Origin: Propionispora vibrioides | GTDB taxonomy: Bacteria; Bacillota; Negativicutes; Propionisporales; Propionisporaceae | Assembly: GCF_900110485.1 (NCBI RefSeq) | Contig: NZ_FODY01000018.1 | Span: 28,696 to 92,695, forward strand | Direction of reading: 5' to 3' | Length of the DNA: 64,000 bases | Shown: one piece after another, positions 8,748-17,494 of the stretch | Layout of the letters: every line of letters starts with the position of its first letter | Numbering within the stretch: the first letter of the stretch is position 1 | Program-made: the position numbers and the translations under genes | Notes under the pieces: model-generated | What the model was told of the DNA's origin: nothing | What the model saw: the letters and a program-made list of their open reading frames with translations, nothing else | Databases searched by the model: none

Positions 8748-9770
8748 CTATTCCGCGTTTTTCCCCATAATCTGCTTATAATTATCCTTAGTCACAATGG
8801 CTGCATCCACAGCGGTTTCCATCGGCATTTCCTCTTTTTTCAGTATGTAATTCATCAGCACTTTTACCGAAGTGCCGCCCACCGCATCGGATGAGAAATA
8901 GGTAGCCGCTTTCATCGCCGAATATTCCTTCTTAAACTCGTCTTTCGCCAGATAGCCACCCAAGCCGATTACACAGGAGCTCTTGTCCAGGCCGGCCTGT
9001 TCGAGCGCCCGAACCGCTCCAACCGCGCCTTCTTCATTGGCCGTCATAACCATCCATTTCTTGATTTCCGGATGAGCGGTAAAGATAGCCGCCGCCCCGT
9101 TGAAGCCTTTATCCGTTTCCCCGTTATAGTCCGCTTTAAAGATCCGGTCACCGCTAAACCCGGGCAACAGTTCTTTAAACTTCTCCTCTTCCCCCTGCGT
9201 CCGCGGCACGCAACTGGACACTGTATCCATCGTCAGGATTAACAGACCTGCCTGATTGTCTTTGTCAAAACCATTGGTTTTCGCATAATTGGCCATCCAT
9301 TCCCCGTTGACCTGACCAATCTTGTAAGCGTTGATGCCCACCCAGGGCGCCAGCTTCTTGCCACTTTCATCCTGCAGCGCATCATCGGCCGCTACAACAG
9401 GAATGCCGGCTTGTTTTAATTTTTCCACCGTCACTTTGGAAAGCTTCTGATCCGGAATACAGGTAACCACCCCATCCACCTTCTGAGCGATTACATTATC
9501 AATCGCTTGCAAATAGGTATCGGGATTCATCTTGGCATCAATGAACAGAAAATCGGAAGCTCCCATTTCTTTTGCCGCTTTTTCCGCCGCTTTGCCTTCA
9601 TCGATAAACCAGACCTGATCACCGGCTTTATAAATACCGGCAATCACCAGCTTCTTCTTGTCGCCGCCGGCACTTTTCCCCTGATCACTCGTGCCTGAGC
9701 CGCACCCCCACAGCAAAGTACTCACCAGTAAAGTTCCCAGCAATACAGCCATCTGTTTTTTAAATTTCAT
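8748..9770 (-). CDS. Sugar ABC transporter substrate-binding lipoprotein, AraF-like
   Basis: This 340-aa exported protein captures sugar outside the membrane and delivers it to the permease encoded upstream. A lipoprotein signal peptide ends in the lipobox LLWGC (Cys about 23). The mature part is a type I periplasmic-binding fold. Several stretches resemble E. coli L-arabinose-binding protein: CIPDQKLSKVTVEKLKQAG, VVAADDALQDESGKKL, the VGAVRALEQAGL region and the end IVTKDNYKQIM. That makes an arabinose-like pentose or hexose plausible, but no araA/B/D genes are present, so the ligand remains uncertain. It is third in the operon, after the ATPase and permease genes. Confidence 0.88.
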   Translation of the reverse strand: MKFKKQMAVLLGTLLVSTLLWGCGSGTSDQGKSAGGDKKKLVIAGIYKAGDQVWFIDEGKAAEKAAKEMGASDFLFIDAKMNPDTYLQAIDNVIAQKVDGVVTCIPDQKLSKVTVEKLKQAGIPVVAADDALQDESGKKLAPWVGINAYKIGQVNGEWMANYAKTNGFDKDNQAGLLILTMDTVSSCVPRTQGEEEKFKELLPGFSGDRIFKADYNGETDKGFNGAAAIFTAHPEIKKWMVMTANEEGAVGAVRALEQAGLDKSSCVIGLGGYLAKDEFKKEYSAMKAATYFSSDAVGGTSVKVLMNYILKKEEMPMETAVDAAIVTKDNYKQIMGKNAE

Positions 9771-9868
9771 CCAGCACGCTCCCCCTCTATCGCATATTCG
9801 TCCTCTCGGTTTAATACTTGCCCTATCTCCCCCTCCCTACTAAAAACCAACTATCCACCAGACTCTCC

Positions 9869-10891
9869 TTAGGCCGGAGTTGTTTTCACCGGCGGTTCCT
9901 TCTGCTCCAGCAGGGCCATACTCTGCTCCAGCAGCTTCTTTTCCCGGTTTTTCTTACGCAGGAAGTCAAAGGCCAGCGCAATGAACAGCAGCATGCCCCG
10001 GGCGACAAATTGCCAAAAGACAGGAACGTTCAACATAATCAGCCCGGTATTAAAGCCCTGAAGGATCAACACCCCGAGCACGGTGCCGAAGATAGTCCCC
10101 ACACCACCGGTGAAGGCCGTGCCGCCCAGAACGGCAGCCGTAATTGCGTCAAACTCCAGCCCCACACTGGCCGCAGGCTGTCCCGAACTCATTCTGGCTC
10201 CCAGAATAATCCCGCCAAGGGCCGACAAGGCGCCTGTCAGCATAAACAGCACATTGGTAATCCGCTCCGGGTCCAAACCTGCCAGGCGGGCCGCGTTTTT
10301 GCTGCCGCCCACCACATAGACACTGCGCCCGAACCGGGTTTTGGCCAGAATAATACCAAATAACAGAAAGGCCAGCAAAAGGATAATGACCGGAATCGGC
10401 AGGCCCAGCATGCGCTCCTTGCCAAAATCAATGAAAGTGCTGTCCATGATATAAACCGGTTTGCCGTCGCAAATAATGTAAGCAAAGCCCCGGAAGATCG
10501 ACATGGTGGCCAGGGTGGCAATAAAGGACTCCAGCTTGATCTTATTAACAGCCCAGGCATTGATATAGCCAACCAGGATACCTGCGCCAATGACCACCAG
10601 CAGCATGGGAAAGAAGCTCAGTCCCTTCTGCATCAATACCGCCGCCAGCACACTGGCAAACGCCGCCACCGACCCGGTAGACAAATCACATAAACCGGCA
10701 ATAATCAGATAGGTTTCCCCGATGGCCACCAGCCCCGGCAGCGAAGCGGCTACTAAGATATTGATCAGATTAGCGCTGCTGAGATAATTGCTGTTGAAGA
10801 ATGAAAATATAATGACAAGGGCCACTAAAGCAACGATCAGGCCAAGTTTGTCTGTTTCGATTTTTTGCGTGATATGGTCCCATTTAAGCAT
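9869..10891 (-). CDS. Sugar ABC transporter permease, AraH/RbsC type
   Basis: This membrane subunit of the importer has about 340 aa and 8-10 hydrophobic helices. It carries family features such as SSANLINILVAASLPGLVAI, the GETYLIIAGLCDLSTGSVAAF loop and the VGGSKNAARLAGLDPERI cytoplasmic loop that contacts the ATPase. ATG at 10891 follows GAGGGGG and overlaps the stop of the ATPase gene by 8 bp, implying translational coupling; an in-frame ATG ten codons upstream lies inside the ATPase gene and is less likely. The substrate is not readable from the sequence. Confidence 0.9.
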   Translation of the reverse strand: MLKWDHITQKIETDKLGLIVALVALVIIFSFFNSNYLSSANLINILVAASLPGLVAIGETYLIIAGLCDLSTGSVAAFASVLAAVLMQKGLSFFPMLLVVIGAGILVGYINAWAVNKIKLESFIATLATMSIFRGFAYIICDGKPVYIMDSTFIDFGKERMLGLPIPVIILLLAFLLFGIILAKTRFGRSVYVVGGSKNAARLAGLDPERITNVLFMLTGALSALGGIILGARMSSGQPAASVGLEFDAITAAVLGGTAFTGGVGTIFGTVLGVLILQGFNTGLIMLNVPVFWQFVARGMLLFIALAFDFLRKKNREKKLLEQSMALLEQKEPPVKTTPA

Positions 10892-12395
10892 ACTGTTTTT
10901 CCCCCTCGTCCAGCATGGCATAGGCCAGAAGCTTATCCTCAGCCGCTTCTTCCCGGCTTACCTCACCGGTAGTTCTGCCGTTTTTCATGATAATAATCCG
11001 GTCGCTAAGGCCGATAATTTCCGGCAACTCCGAAGAAATCAACAGCACCCCTACTCCCTGCCGGGCAATATCACAGATCAATTTATAAAATTCCGATTTA
11101 GCACCCACATCGATCCCTTTGGTTGGCTCATCCAGAATCAGGACCTTAGGTTCGGTTATCAGCCAGCGGGCTAAAATAGCCTTTTGTTGATTCCCGCCGC
11201 TTAATTCCACGATGTTCTTGCCTGCATTGGGGGTTTTTATATTCAGCAGCCTGATATTTTCCTCAATAATAAGGGCTTCCTTTTCTTCCTGAATCAGATG
11301 AAAGGAATTTAAGATATTGCCTAAAATAGAGATGCTGATGTTTGCCCCTACCGTCATGTTCGGCAGAATGCCCTGTGTCTTCCGGTCCTCCGGCACCATC
11401 ACAATCCCTTTTTGAATGGCTTCGCCGGGAGACTGACTGAAAGCAGGCCTGCCTTCCAGCAGCACTTCCCCCGCTTTTATCCGGTCGGCACCGATAATGG
11501 CCCGCATGACTTCGGTCCGCCCGGCTCCCACCAGACCGGAAAACCCCAGTATTTCGCCTTTATGCAATTGAAAAGATATTTGCCTCACCCGGTCGGAGCA
11601 GAGGTTCTTCACTTCCAGCAGGACCTCGCCAATCTCCGTATTGCGGTTAAGCTCCTTAAACACATCGCCCAGATCACGGCCCACCATCAGCCGGATCATC
11701 TCCTGTTCGCTTACCTCCTGCTGCCGGACAAGCTTGACAAACCGGCCGTCTTTAAAGATAGCCACCTTATCGGCAATCTGGCGCAGTTCCTTCATCCGGT
11801 GGGATACATAAATAATGACTTTCCCTTCCTGCTTTAGCTTCTCAATGATCTTAAACAAAATATCAATTTCACTGTCACACAAACTGGCCGTAGGCTCGTC
11901 AAAGGCGATGACCTTTAATTCCCGGCTATAGGCTTTCATAATTTCAACCATCTGCTGATGGGCCACGCTGAGCTCCTTCACTTTTTTGTCCGGGGCAATG
12001 GGCAGACCAAATTCATCGATAATTTTTTTTGCGGCCTGATTCAGCCGTTTCCTGTCAACCAGTCCGAATTTCCCCACCGGCAGCCGGCCGACAAATATAT
12101 TTTCGGCAACGCTTACTTCCATCAAAATTTGCCGTTCCTGATAAATCACACTGATGCCGGCTTCAATGGCCTCCTTGGGATTGGAAAAATGCCGGACTTC
12201 CCCATTTAGCAGATATTCTCCGGAAGTCGGCTGATAGTCCCCGTTCAACACCTTAAGCAAGGTCGATTTGCCGGCGCCGTTTTCACCAAGAAAAGCCAGT
12301 ACCTCGCCGCCTTCCACCGAAAAACTAATGTCATCCAGCGCTTTGACTCCGGGAAAGTATTTGGTAATGGCCTTAAATTCTAAAACGTTTTTCAT
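10884..12395 (-). CDS. Sugar ABC transporter ATPase, tandem domains (AraG/RbsA/MglA type)
   Basis: This 503-aa cytoplasmic ATPase has two nucleotide-binding domains. The first has Walker A GENGAGKST (about 37-45), Q-loop VIYQERQ and Walker B IAFDEPTA. The second has a degenerate P-loop (GLVGAGRTE), the signature ELSGGNQQKAILARWL and Walker B LILDEPTKGIDVG. The degenerate second Walker A is normal in this family. It is the first gene of the operon ATPase-permease-binding protein-epimerase, whereas many such operons start with the binding protein. SD AAGGAGG lies before the ATG. Its promoter shares an operator-like element with the DUF5107 gene. Confidence 0.92.
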   Translation of the reverse strand: MKNVLEFKAITKYFPGVKALDDISFSVEGGEVLAFLGENGAGKSTLLKVLNGDYQPTSGEYLLNGEVRHFSNPKEAIEAGISVIYQERQILMEVSVAENIFVGRLPVGKFGLVDRKRLNQAAKKIIDEFGLPIAPDKKVKELSVAHQQMVEIMKAYSRELKVIAFDEPTASLCDSEIDILFKIIEKLKQEGKVIIYVSHRMKELRQIADKVAIFKDGRFVKLVRQQEVSEQEMIRLMVGRDLGDVFKELNRNTEIGEVLLEVKNLCSDRVRQISFQLHKGEILGFSGLVGAGRTEVMRAIIGADRIKAGEVLLEGRPAFSQSPGEAIQKGIVMVPEDRKTQGILPNMTVGANISISILGNILNSFHLIQEEKEALIIEENIRLLNIKTPNAGKNIVELSGGNQQKAILARWLITEPKVLILDEPTKGIDVGAKSEFYKLICDIARQGVGVLLISSELPEIIGLSDRIIIMKNGRTTGEVSREEAAEDKLLAYAMLDEGEKQYA

Positions 12396-12447
12396 TCCGA
12401 CCTCCTTGAGTCCTTATGGCAATTGTTTTAATATTCTAATTTATTTT

Positions 12448-12504
12448 ATTATAGAATTATTTTCTCCGGTTTACATTACTAATCCTTGCCTACTTATTTA
12501 TAAA
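12448..12504 (-). promoter_or_regulatory. Promoter and AraC-type operator of the ABC operon
   Basis: On the minus strand ATTAGTAATG lies 20 bp upstream of TATAAT (12448-12453), identical in spacing to the DUF5107 promoter. The 31-bp block 12474-12504 shares the pattern TTTATAAA, GGCA and ATTAGTAATG with 6526-6556. The -35 region is poor. Activation by the AraC protein encoded at 6701 is inferred. Confidence 0.55.
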
Positions 12505-12540
12505 TCTTGCTCTTACCTCAACCGGGTCCCCTAAACGCAA

Positions 12541-12590
12541 ACAAGTCTCCCGGACTTGATCTGGCAGTCAAAACCGGGAGACTTGTTTAT
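12541..12590. terminator. Hairpin after the chemoreceptor gene
   Basis: ACAAGTCTCCCGG (12541-12553) pairs perfectly with CCGGGAGACTTGT (12574-12586). It lies just downstream of the minus-strand chemoreceptor gene and upstream of the ABC promoter. The U-tract is weak on the minus strand, so efficiency is uncertain. Confidence 0.6.
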
Positions 12591-12596
12591 GTACTT

Positions 12597-14681
12597 TTAT
12601 TTGCTTTTATCCATAAACCGGACTAGCTCAACCAACTGGTTCAGCTTCCCCTGACTGGCATCGGCTATGGCGCTTAATTCATTTAACTGCTCCATCGAAA
12701 GTGCGATCAGTGATACGGTGTTCTGAATGTTGCCCGTAATCCCCTGCAACGAGCTTGTAAACGTCTCAATATCCCTGGCAAACGCCGTCTTACAGGTCTC
12801 GCTCTTTTGCATAATGCTTTTTATTTCGTCAACATCCTGCACCAACGTATTAACCGAATGATTGGAGTCTTTCAGGCTATGCTGTGTATTCTCGGCCAGC
12901 TTCCTCACCTCATCGGCCACTACGGCAAACCCTCTGCCGTGTTCGCCGGAACGGGCCGCTTCAATGGCTGCGTTCAGAGCAAGCAAGTTAGTCTGGGACG
13001 CAATATTCATAATAACCGCCAGGACCGACCCGATCTCCGCGCTGCTGTGAACCAACGCATTAAATTTTGGCGGAAGCTGCTTGTCAAATTCCGACACCTC
13101 AGCCAGCCCCTTGATATGCGAAGCGAATATCCGGGATAAATCGTCATTGTTTTTTCCGATTTCCTGGAACACTTCTTCGATTTCACGCACCTTGGCAATC
13201 AAGGAAGGAACAGCCTCCTGGGAATGCTCCAATAGCTGAATCGTCTGACTGTGCAGATGATTGATAATCTCCATCTGATTCAAACGCCGTTTTAAGAAAT
13301 ATTGCTCGAAACTGCTGTAATGAATCGGAAACTTATTCAAATAATCGTCGTAGAAATCATCCGCCTGGCCATCCTCGAGAGAATAAAAAAACAGGGCGGT
13401 CAGCGTTTCATTAATATTAATCCCCAAAAGCTCGCCAAAGCAGGAAAACCCGATGACCGGAATCCCCGCAAACGGATTAGTTCCGTTAAATTCCGGCATA
13501 TTGACCAGCCGGCGAACCACGCAGTCATTTAAGATCCCGCCAATAGGTCTCGGTTTCTGCCGGCAAAACGTCTCCCAGTCCGCCGCAAGCGACGCCTGAG
13601 CCGATACCCGTTTAACCAGGTGTAATTTCTCCCCGGCCGACAAATCGCAAAAATAATAAACCCGGTCCTGCGCTTCATCGATATGATTGATCGTCCGGAT
13701 AAAAATCTCATTGCCAACCTCGATGGCAAAGCCGAAGGGTTCCAGCGACTTAGTCAGTTCCTCGACCGTATGGCACTGAAACCGTTGTTTCAACAGATCA
13801 ATAAAACTGACACTTTCCGAAGCTTCATTGATCACCTTGCTTACATAGCGCAGTGCCGAATTGGCCTCGGAAATAGTGAAATATTCCTCACGGTCTTTGA
13901 TAAACGCCTGTGATTTTAGAACACCAAACCGGTAGGACGGCGCCAGCTTCATCAGGCAAATAACCGCATGATCCTGCCGGACCGTACTGCCGTCATAAAT
14001 ATAGGTAGCTTTAAAATCCAGCTTGCCGCCGGCCGACCCGCCTATAAACAGGCAGGGAAACTTACGGCTCTCATACACCGCCTGCATAAAAAAAGTTTCG
14101 CTATTGGACAAACCGTCGATAAACGTCAGCGCCAGCGTATCATGGCTGTTAATCTGAGTGGAAACCTTCACCCGGTCCAGCTCCCGGCCAATACGGTCAA
14201 TTCTTTCCTCCACACTGCCAGACGCCTGACCGGTTTTTATATCGTCGCTGCCTAAAGAAATCGACAGGATTTCCATATGACTGACCATTCTTTTGGAGAA
14301 AGCCTGGAGCACTACTGTACTCCGGTGATCGGCGGCCGTCTGATATAAATCGCCCGTACCGGAAGGATGACTGTACAGTTCTCCCGCCGTGGAAACTAAC
14401 ACCAATGGAGTGCCTGGCGGCAGCAACTGTTGGAGCTTCCGTGCCACTTCGCCCACCGGATTATCCGGTGAAATAAAGCCCAGCACAAAAGCAGCCCCCT
14501 GCGCTACCTGGCATAATTCATCAATACGGTCCTGAGTCATTTCGCTAATGGCTACGTGAAAATTCTGAATGTCTGCAAGCTCCGGCTTATTTCCGGCCGG
14601 AATGACCGTCGGCGCTGTCGTCGCGCCATGTTCTTTTTTCGAGTTGAACCAAGATAACAAGTTAATCGTCTCCCTTATCAA
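12597..14681 (-). CDS. Soluble chemoreceptor: FIST sensor plus MCP signalling domain
   Basis: This 694-aa protein has no transmembrane segment. The N-terminal half (about residues 40-430) is a FIST N plus FIST C sensory module, with the GGSAGG motif at about 214-219 and conserved [10 protein letters not shown] and [18 protein letters not shown] stretches. FIST domains are thought to sense small ligands such as amino acids. The C-terminal part (about 500-694) is an MCP coiled coil whose tip reads [18 protein letters not shown] and [19 protein letters not shown]. It should signal to CheA/CheW in the cytoplasm; no che genes are in this window. It is a single-gene unit with its own terminator. 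The fusion of FIST to a cytoplasmic receptor is uncommon but known. Confidence 0.92.
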   Translation of the reverse strand: MIRETINLLSWFNSKKEHGATTAPTVIPAGNKPELADIQNFHVAISEMTQDRIDELCQVAQGAAFVLGFISPDNPVGEVARKLQQLLPPGTPLVLVSTAGELYSHPSGTGDLYQTAADHRSTVVLQAFSKRMVSHMEILSISLGSDDIKTGQASGSVEERIDRIGRELDRVKVSTQINSHDTLALTFIDGLSNSETFFMQAVYESRKFPCLFIGGSAGGKLDFKATYIYDGSTVRQDHAVICLMKLAPSYRFGVLKSQAFIKDREEYFTISEANSALRYVSKVINEASESVSFIDLLKQRFQCHTVEELTKSLEPFGFAIEVGNEIFIRTINHIDEAQDRVYYFCDLSAGEKLHLVKRVSAQASLAADWETFCRQKPRPIGGILNDCVVRRLVNMPEFNGTNPFAGIPVIGFSCFGELLGININETLTALFFYSLEDGQADDFYDDYLNKFPIHYSSFEQYFLKRRLNQMEIINHLHSQTIQLLEHSQEAVPSLIAKVREIEEVFQEIGKNNDDLSRIFASHIKGLAEVSEFDKQLPPKFNALVHSSAEIGSVLAVIMNIASQTNLLALNAAIEAARSGEHGRGFAVVADEVRKLAENTQHSLKDSNHSVNTLVQDVDEIKSIMQKSETCKTAFARDIETFTSSLQGITGNIQNTVSLIALSMEQLNELSAIADASQGKLNQLVELVRFMDKSK

Positions 14682-15035
14682 ATACGCCAGATTTTAGAAA
14701 TAAGTTGCATATTATGTTGATAATACCGATATGTTTACTTACCATTCGACATAGTGCTGCCCAATCCTCCATGTCCCCGGCTGTTTAAAATAAGAAAGCG
14801 GCAAGTGATTGCCGCGCAAAACTTATCTGTGCGCCTATCACAAAACAGATTCAACCTAACTGTTTCAAACAACGAAGCCAATACACAAACACTATACCTG
14901 CCAGGGAAAACACTAGAAAACCACGGAAGTGCTTGTTGCTCAGGAACAGCGAGACAGCAGCCCATATAGTATGTTGGCATGGATTTTGCTTAATATTTAT
15001 AGCAAGCAAACCAAAACTACTTCTGGAGGATGGAA
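14682..15035. other. Divergent intergenic region with a terminator-like hairpin
   Basis: No credible gene is seen here. GCGGCAA (14798-14804) and TTGCCGC (14809-14815) form a stem whose minus-strand product is followed by a T-rich run. It lies about 115 bp upstream of the chemoreceptor start, so it could be an attenuator in that leader. Other small stems precede it on the minus strand, but I could not match them to a known riboswitch class. The right end holds the ribosome site of the next plus-strand gene. Confidence 0.35.
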
Positions 15036-15314
15036 ATGAAACTTTATAAACTTATCATTACCGGGAACCATACCGACTTTGTTATCCAATACACAGTCTC
15101 TACCAATTTTATTGCCTACAATGATTGTCAGTTTACCGGAACAGAACAAGAAAAATACGATCAATTTTTAACCGAATTACAAAAGGTCATGGGCGAACTA
15201 ACCATTAATATAAAAGTAAAAATGACCAATAAAACAGTCGACCGGGCATTTACCAAGAGTGTAATCCTGAGTATCAAGGATGTTGGAGATTTTATTCAAA
15301 AACTAAGTGCCTAA
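15036..15314 (+). CDS. Hypothetical protein, 92 aa
   Basis: This small, soluble, mixed alpha/beta-looking protein begins MKLYKLIITGNHTDFVIQY and ends in a short amphipathic helix (VGDFIQKLSA). I chose ATG 15036 because GGAGGA (15025-15030) lies five bases before it; the ATG at 15030 overlaps that SD. It stands alone between the chemoreceptor (divergent) and a strong terminator. I do not recognise a family. Lysine- and asparagine-rich composition and the clear ribosome site and terminator support expression. Confidence 0.65.
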   Translation: MKLYKLIITGNHTDFVIQYTVSTNFIAYNDCQFTGTEQEKYDQFLTELQKVMGELTINIKVKMTNKTVDRAFTKSVILSIKDVGDFIQKLSA

Positions 15315-15389
15315 GAAATATTTGCTGTAGCAAGCACCTCTCCCTAAACAGTATTCAGTCTTATCCATTGTGAGAAAAACCAAAAGCAC

Positions 15390-15436
15390 AAAAACCAGCG
15401 ATCAAGGGTATGACTCTTGATCGCTGGTTTTTTCTA
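15390..15436. terminator. Strong bidirectional terminator
   Basis: A 15-bp perfect stem (AAACCAGCGATCAAG and its complement) is followed by TTTTTT. It closes the 15036 gene. Similar AACCAGCGATCA hairpins recur at 26117, 41428 and, decayed, 48911. Confidence 0.85.
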
Positions 15437-15516
15437 AAGTAAGCTACGAAAGTTTTTTTCGTCTAAACCGTAAAGTTCTTTATGGATCAATTACAGACTA
15501 CCCTGTTGTCGGCGGA

Positions 15517-15897
15517 TTAAGCCATATTATCTTTGGCGCAAAGGCAAAACGGGTGTCCGGCAGAATCTATCATCGTAACAAACTCACTACCGCCAAATTG
15601 GGATGTTGCCTCAATCGCGCCGAGGGATTTAGCATATTCAATTGCTGCGGCAACATCGGGCACCTGAAAATCGAAATGCATTTGTTTTTGCTGCTTCTCT
15701 TTTTCTTCCGGCCAGACAGGTGGCACATAATCCGCTTCTTCCATAAACAGAAATACAATCCCAGTTCCACTACATAATGCAGGCCGGCCAAACATCTTTC
15801 GCTTTTCCCAGCCAAGTAATTGATGGTAGAATTCGCATAGCTTTATTTCATCATCGCAGTCAACCATAATATTACCTAGGCATATCCCCTGAATCAT
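15517..15897 (-). CDS. VOC (glyoxalase/bleomycin resistance) superfamily protein
   Basis: A 126-aa protein with a vicinal-oxygen-chelate fold pattern: IQGICLGNIMVDCDDEIKLC at the start, FYHQLLGWEKR, MHFDFQVPDVAAAIEYAKSL in the second module, and the end VTMIDSAGHPFCL. The HFDF and GHPFCL stretches carry likely metal or substrate ligands. ATG 15897 follows GGAGGG; an upstream in-frame ATG overlaps that SD. VOC proteins of this size may be glyoxalases, dioxygenases or resistance proteins, so no reaction is assigned. It is a single gene with no operon partner. Confidence 0.8.
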   Translation of the reverse strand: MIQGICLGNIMVDCDDEIKLCEFYHQLLGWEKRKMFGRPALCSGTGIVFLFMEEADYVPPVWPEEKEKQQKQMHFDFQVPDVAAAIEYAKSLGAIEATSQFGGSEFVTMIDSAGHPFCLCAKDNMA

Positions 15898-16019
15898 GGA
15901 ACTCCCTCCCGGCATCTCTTTTTAATTGTACTAAGCACACAACCCTCTCATCATCCCCTCGAATCCAGAGGGACGGTTCATTCGATTTGTTTGTTATTTA
16001 TTTTACAGCTTTCCCTGTA

Positions 16020-16646
16020 TCACACTATGGGCTTAACTCTATACCTTAAAACGGTTTTTAATTTAGCTGGTTCAACTTTTCGCGCGTCGGTAAGATAAAT
16101 TTCTCGGTGCTTTAAAGATGCTATTTCAAGATTATTTTTTCCTATAAAGTCCCTCATCAGGCTAAAACTTTGAGGCTCATTATCGTATGAACCCAGGTGA
16201 AGCATTTGCACCGATACGCCATCCTCCATCGTATCAAATACCACATGCTCCAGTAATGGATGTGGTTTCTTTTTTCTTACAAGCTCAAAGGCCTTGCCGG
16301 CAACATCCTGGGTCACAAAATCGGGCTGTCGAATCATGATGGTGTATAGAAACTCGTCCTTGTCTAACGTTGCGGACTTTCTTCCTTCTTCCGTTAAATC
16401 CCATAATCCCTCTAATGGATAGACTGTATATTCAAAATATCCTTCGGGAGTATAGCCTTGTTTGGGCATCATTCTAACAGCATATGCCAATGAATAAAGA
16501 ACACCTACTTCTTCAGCAAAGGAATCCCGATTCGGATTCCCCTTCCCTTTTAACATAAAGAATTTTTGTTTGGGAACTGTAATTAATTCCGGAAGGGTCT
16601 TAGGCAGGTATAATTGTTTTTCTTCTTTTTTCCATTCGTATTTCAT
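16020..16646 (-). CDS. GyrI-like small-molecule-binding domain protein
   Basis: This 208-aa protein begins MKYEWKKEEKQLYLPK, then VPKQKFFMLKGKGNPN, which resembles a GyrI-like (SOUL-type effector-binding) domain found alone or fused to AraC and MerR regulators. No helix-turn-helix is visible, so it is a stand-alone ligand-binding protein. ATG 16646 sits after GGAGT with suitable spacing; an upstream ATG in the same frame lacks an SD. Members of this group are thought to bind or hydrolyse cyclopropanoid and other small xenobiotics, but none of this can be read here. Divergent from the Crp-type regulator gene. Confidence 0.75.
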   Translation of the reverse strand: MKYEWKKEEKQLYLPKTLPELITVPKQKFFMLKGKGNPNRDSFAEEVGVLYSLAYAVRMMPKQGYTPEGYFEYTVYPLEGLWDLTEEGRKSATLDKDEFLYTIMIRQPDFVTQDVAGKAFELVRKKKPHPLLEHVVFDTMEDGVSVQMLHLGSYDNEPQSFSLMRDFIGKNNLEIASLKHREIYLTDARKVEPAKLKTVLRYRVKPIV

Positions 16647-16801
16647 TTGCCATACTCCTTTTTTTCTTAGCCCAAGAGTACCCATGCAGGCTCTCGCTAT
16701 GCCTGGTCATTCTACGTAATATGCTCTTTCTCCTTTCAACTTCACCTTACCGCAAAACCTTCCCCGTGGAAAATTGAAAAAAATAATGATTTTTATGAAA
16801 T

Positions 16802-16817
16802 CTTATCCTATGATAAG
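16802..16817 (+). promoter_or_regulatory. Palindrome upstream of the Crp-type gene
   Basis: CTTATC and GATAAG flank a 4-bp centre, about 50 bp upstream of the Crp-type start codon. Spacing resembles Crp/Fnr-family boxes, so autoregulation is possible. Low certainty. Confidence 0.3.
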
Positions 16818-16866
16818 GAAAAGTACGGCGATATATATACAATAAGAGTAGGAGGATAGAGCAGCT

Positions 16867-17460
16867 ATGAAAGAAACAGACCTTCCATATTTAAAAAACA
16901 CTGTATCAGATTTGCCGCTAATGACTGATGATGCCATTAAAGATCAATTTTTATCCACAGGTCAAATAAGGAAGCATAAAAAGGGAGACCTAATTATAGT
17001 AGCGGGACAAGATAGCTATGAGCCAAGTATCTTATTGTCCGGGTTAATACGGGTTTTCTTTTTAAACGTTGAAGGTGTGGACGTAACTAATTTATTCATC
17101 TTTGAAAACACCTATTATGGTTCTGACTTTTTAACAATGAAAAAGGCCAGTGTATGCAGTTTTGAAGCATTAGAGGACTGTGTTTCCCTGGTACTCGACC
17201 GCCAAGTGTTGAACGAAACCTTGCAAAATAATATTCATGTTCTCTTGGATTACACAAGAATACTGGAACAGTCCTTAAACAATAAAATACTAAGAGAAAA
17301 TGCGTTGATTACCAAAAGCGCTACCGAGCGATATCTCGATTTAAAAAAGACCTATCCCCATATCGAAAAACGGGTTAGCCAAACCCATATTGCTTCCTAT
17401 TTAGGCATTACGCCAGTATCGCTCAGCCGGATACGGCGCGTTATCCGGGAAGAAAATTGA
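16867..17460 (+). CDS. Crp/Fnr-family transcriptional regulator
   Basis: This 197-aa protein has an N-terminal cyclic-nucleotide-binding-like barrel (about 15-120) and a C-terminal winged helix (about 145-197). The latter is visible as TERYLDLKKTYPHIEKRVSQ and HIASYLGITPVSLSRIRRVI, a pattern typical of small Crp-type regulators that act without cAMP. There is no cysteine cluster for an iron-sulfur centre. It has an SD (GGAGGA) and is followed 34 bp later by a short-chain dehydrogenase gene on the same strand, so the two are probably one operon. The effector is unknown. Confidence 0.85.
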   Translation: MKETDLPYLKNTVSDLPLMTDDAIKDQFLSTGQIRKHKKGDLIIVAGQDSYEPSILLSGLIRVFFLNVEGVDVTNLFIFENTYYGSDFLTMKKASVCSFEALEDCVSLVLDRQVLNETLQNNIHVLLDYTRILEQSLNNKILRENALITKSATERYLDLKKTYPHIEKRVSQTHIASYLGITPVSLSRIRRVIREEN

Positions 17461-17494
17461 TTTGCTAAATGCGAAATTAAAGGAGTAGATAACA

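Noticed and set aside
14735..14980. 81-aa minus-strand frame upstream of the chemoreceptor
   Set aside because: It crosses a terminator-like hairpin, has no SD and shows no protein-like pattern.
14682..15000. Riboswitch (c-di-GMP type) upstream of the chemoreceptor
   Set aside because: A GCGCACAG stretch suggested GEMM, but the conserved tetraloop, receptor and core layout could not be found.
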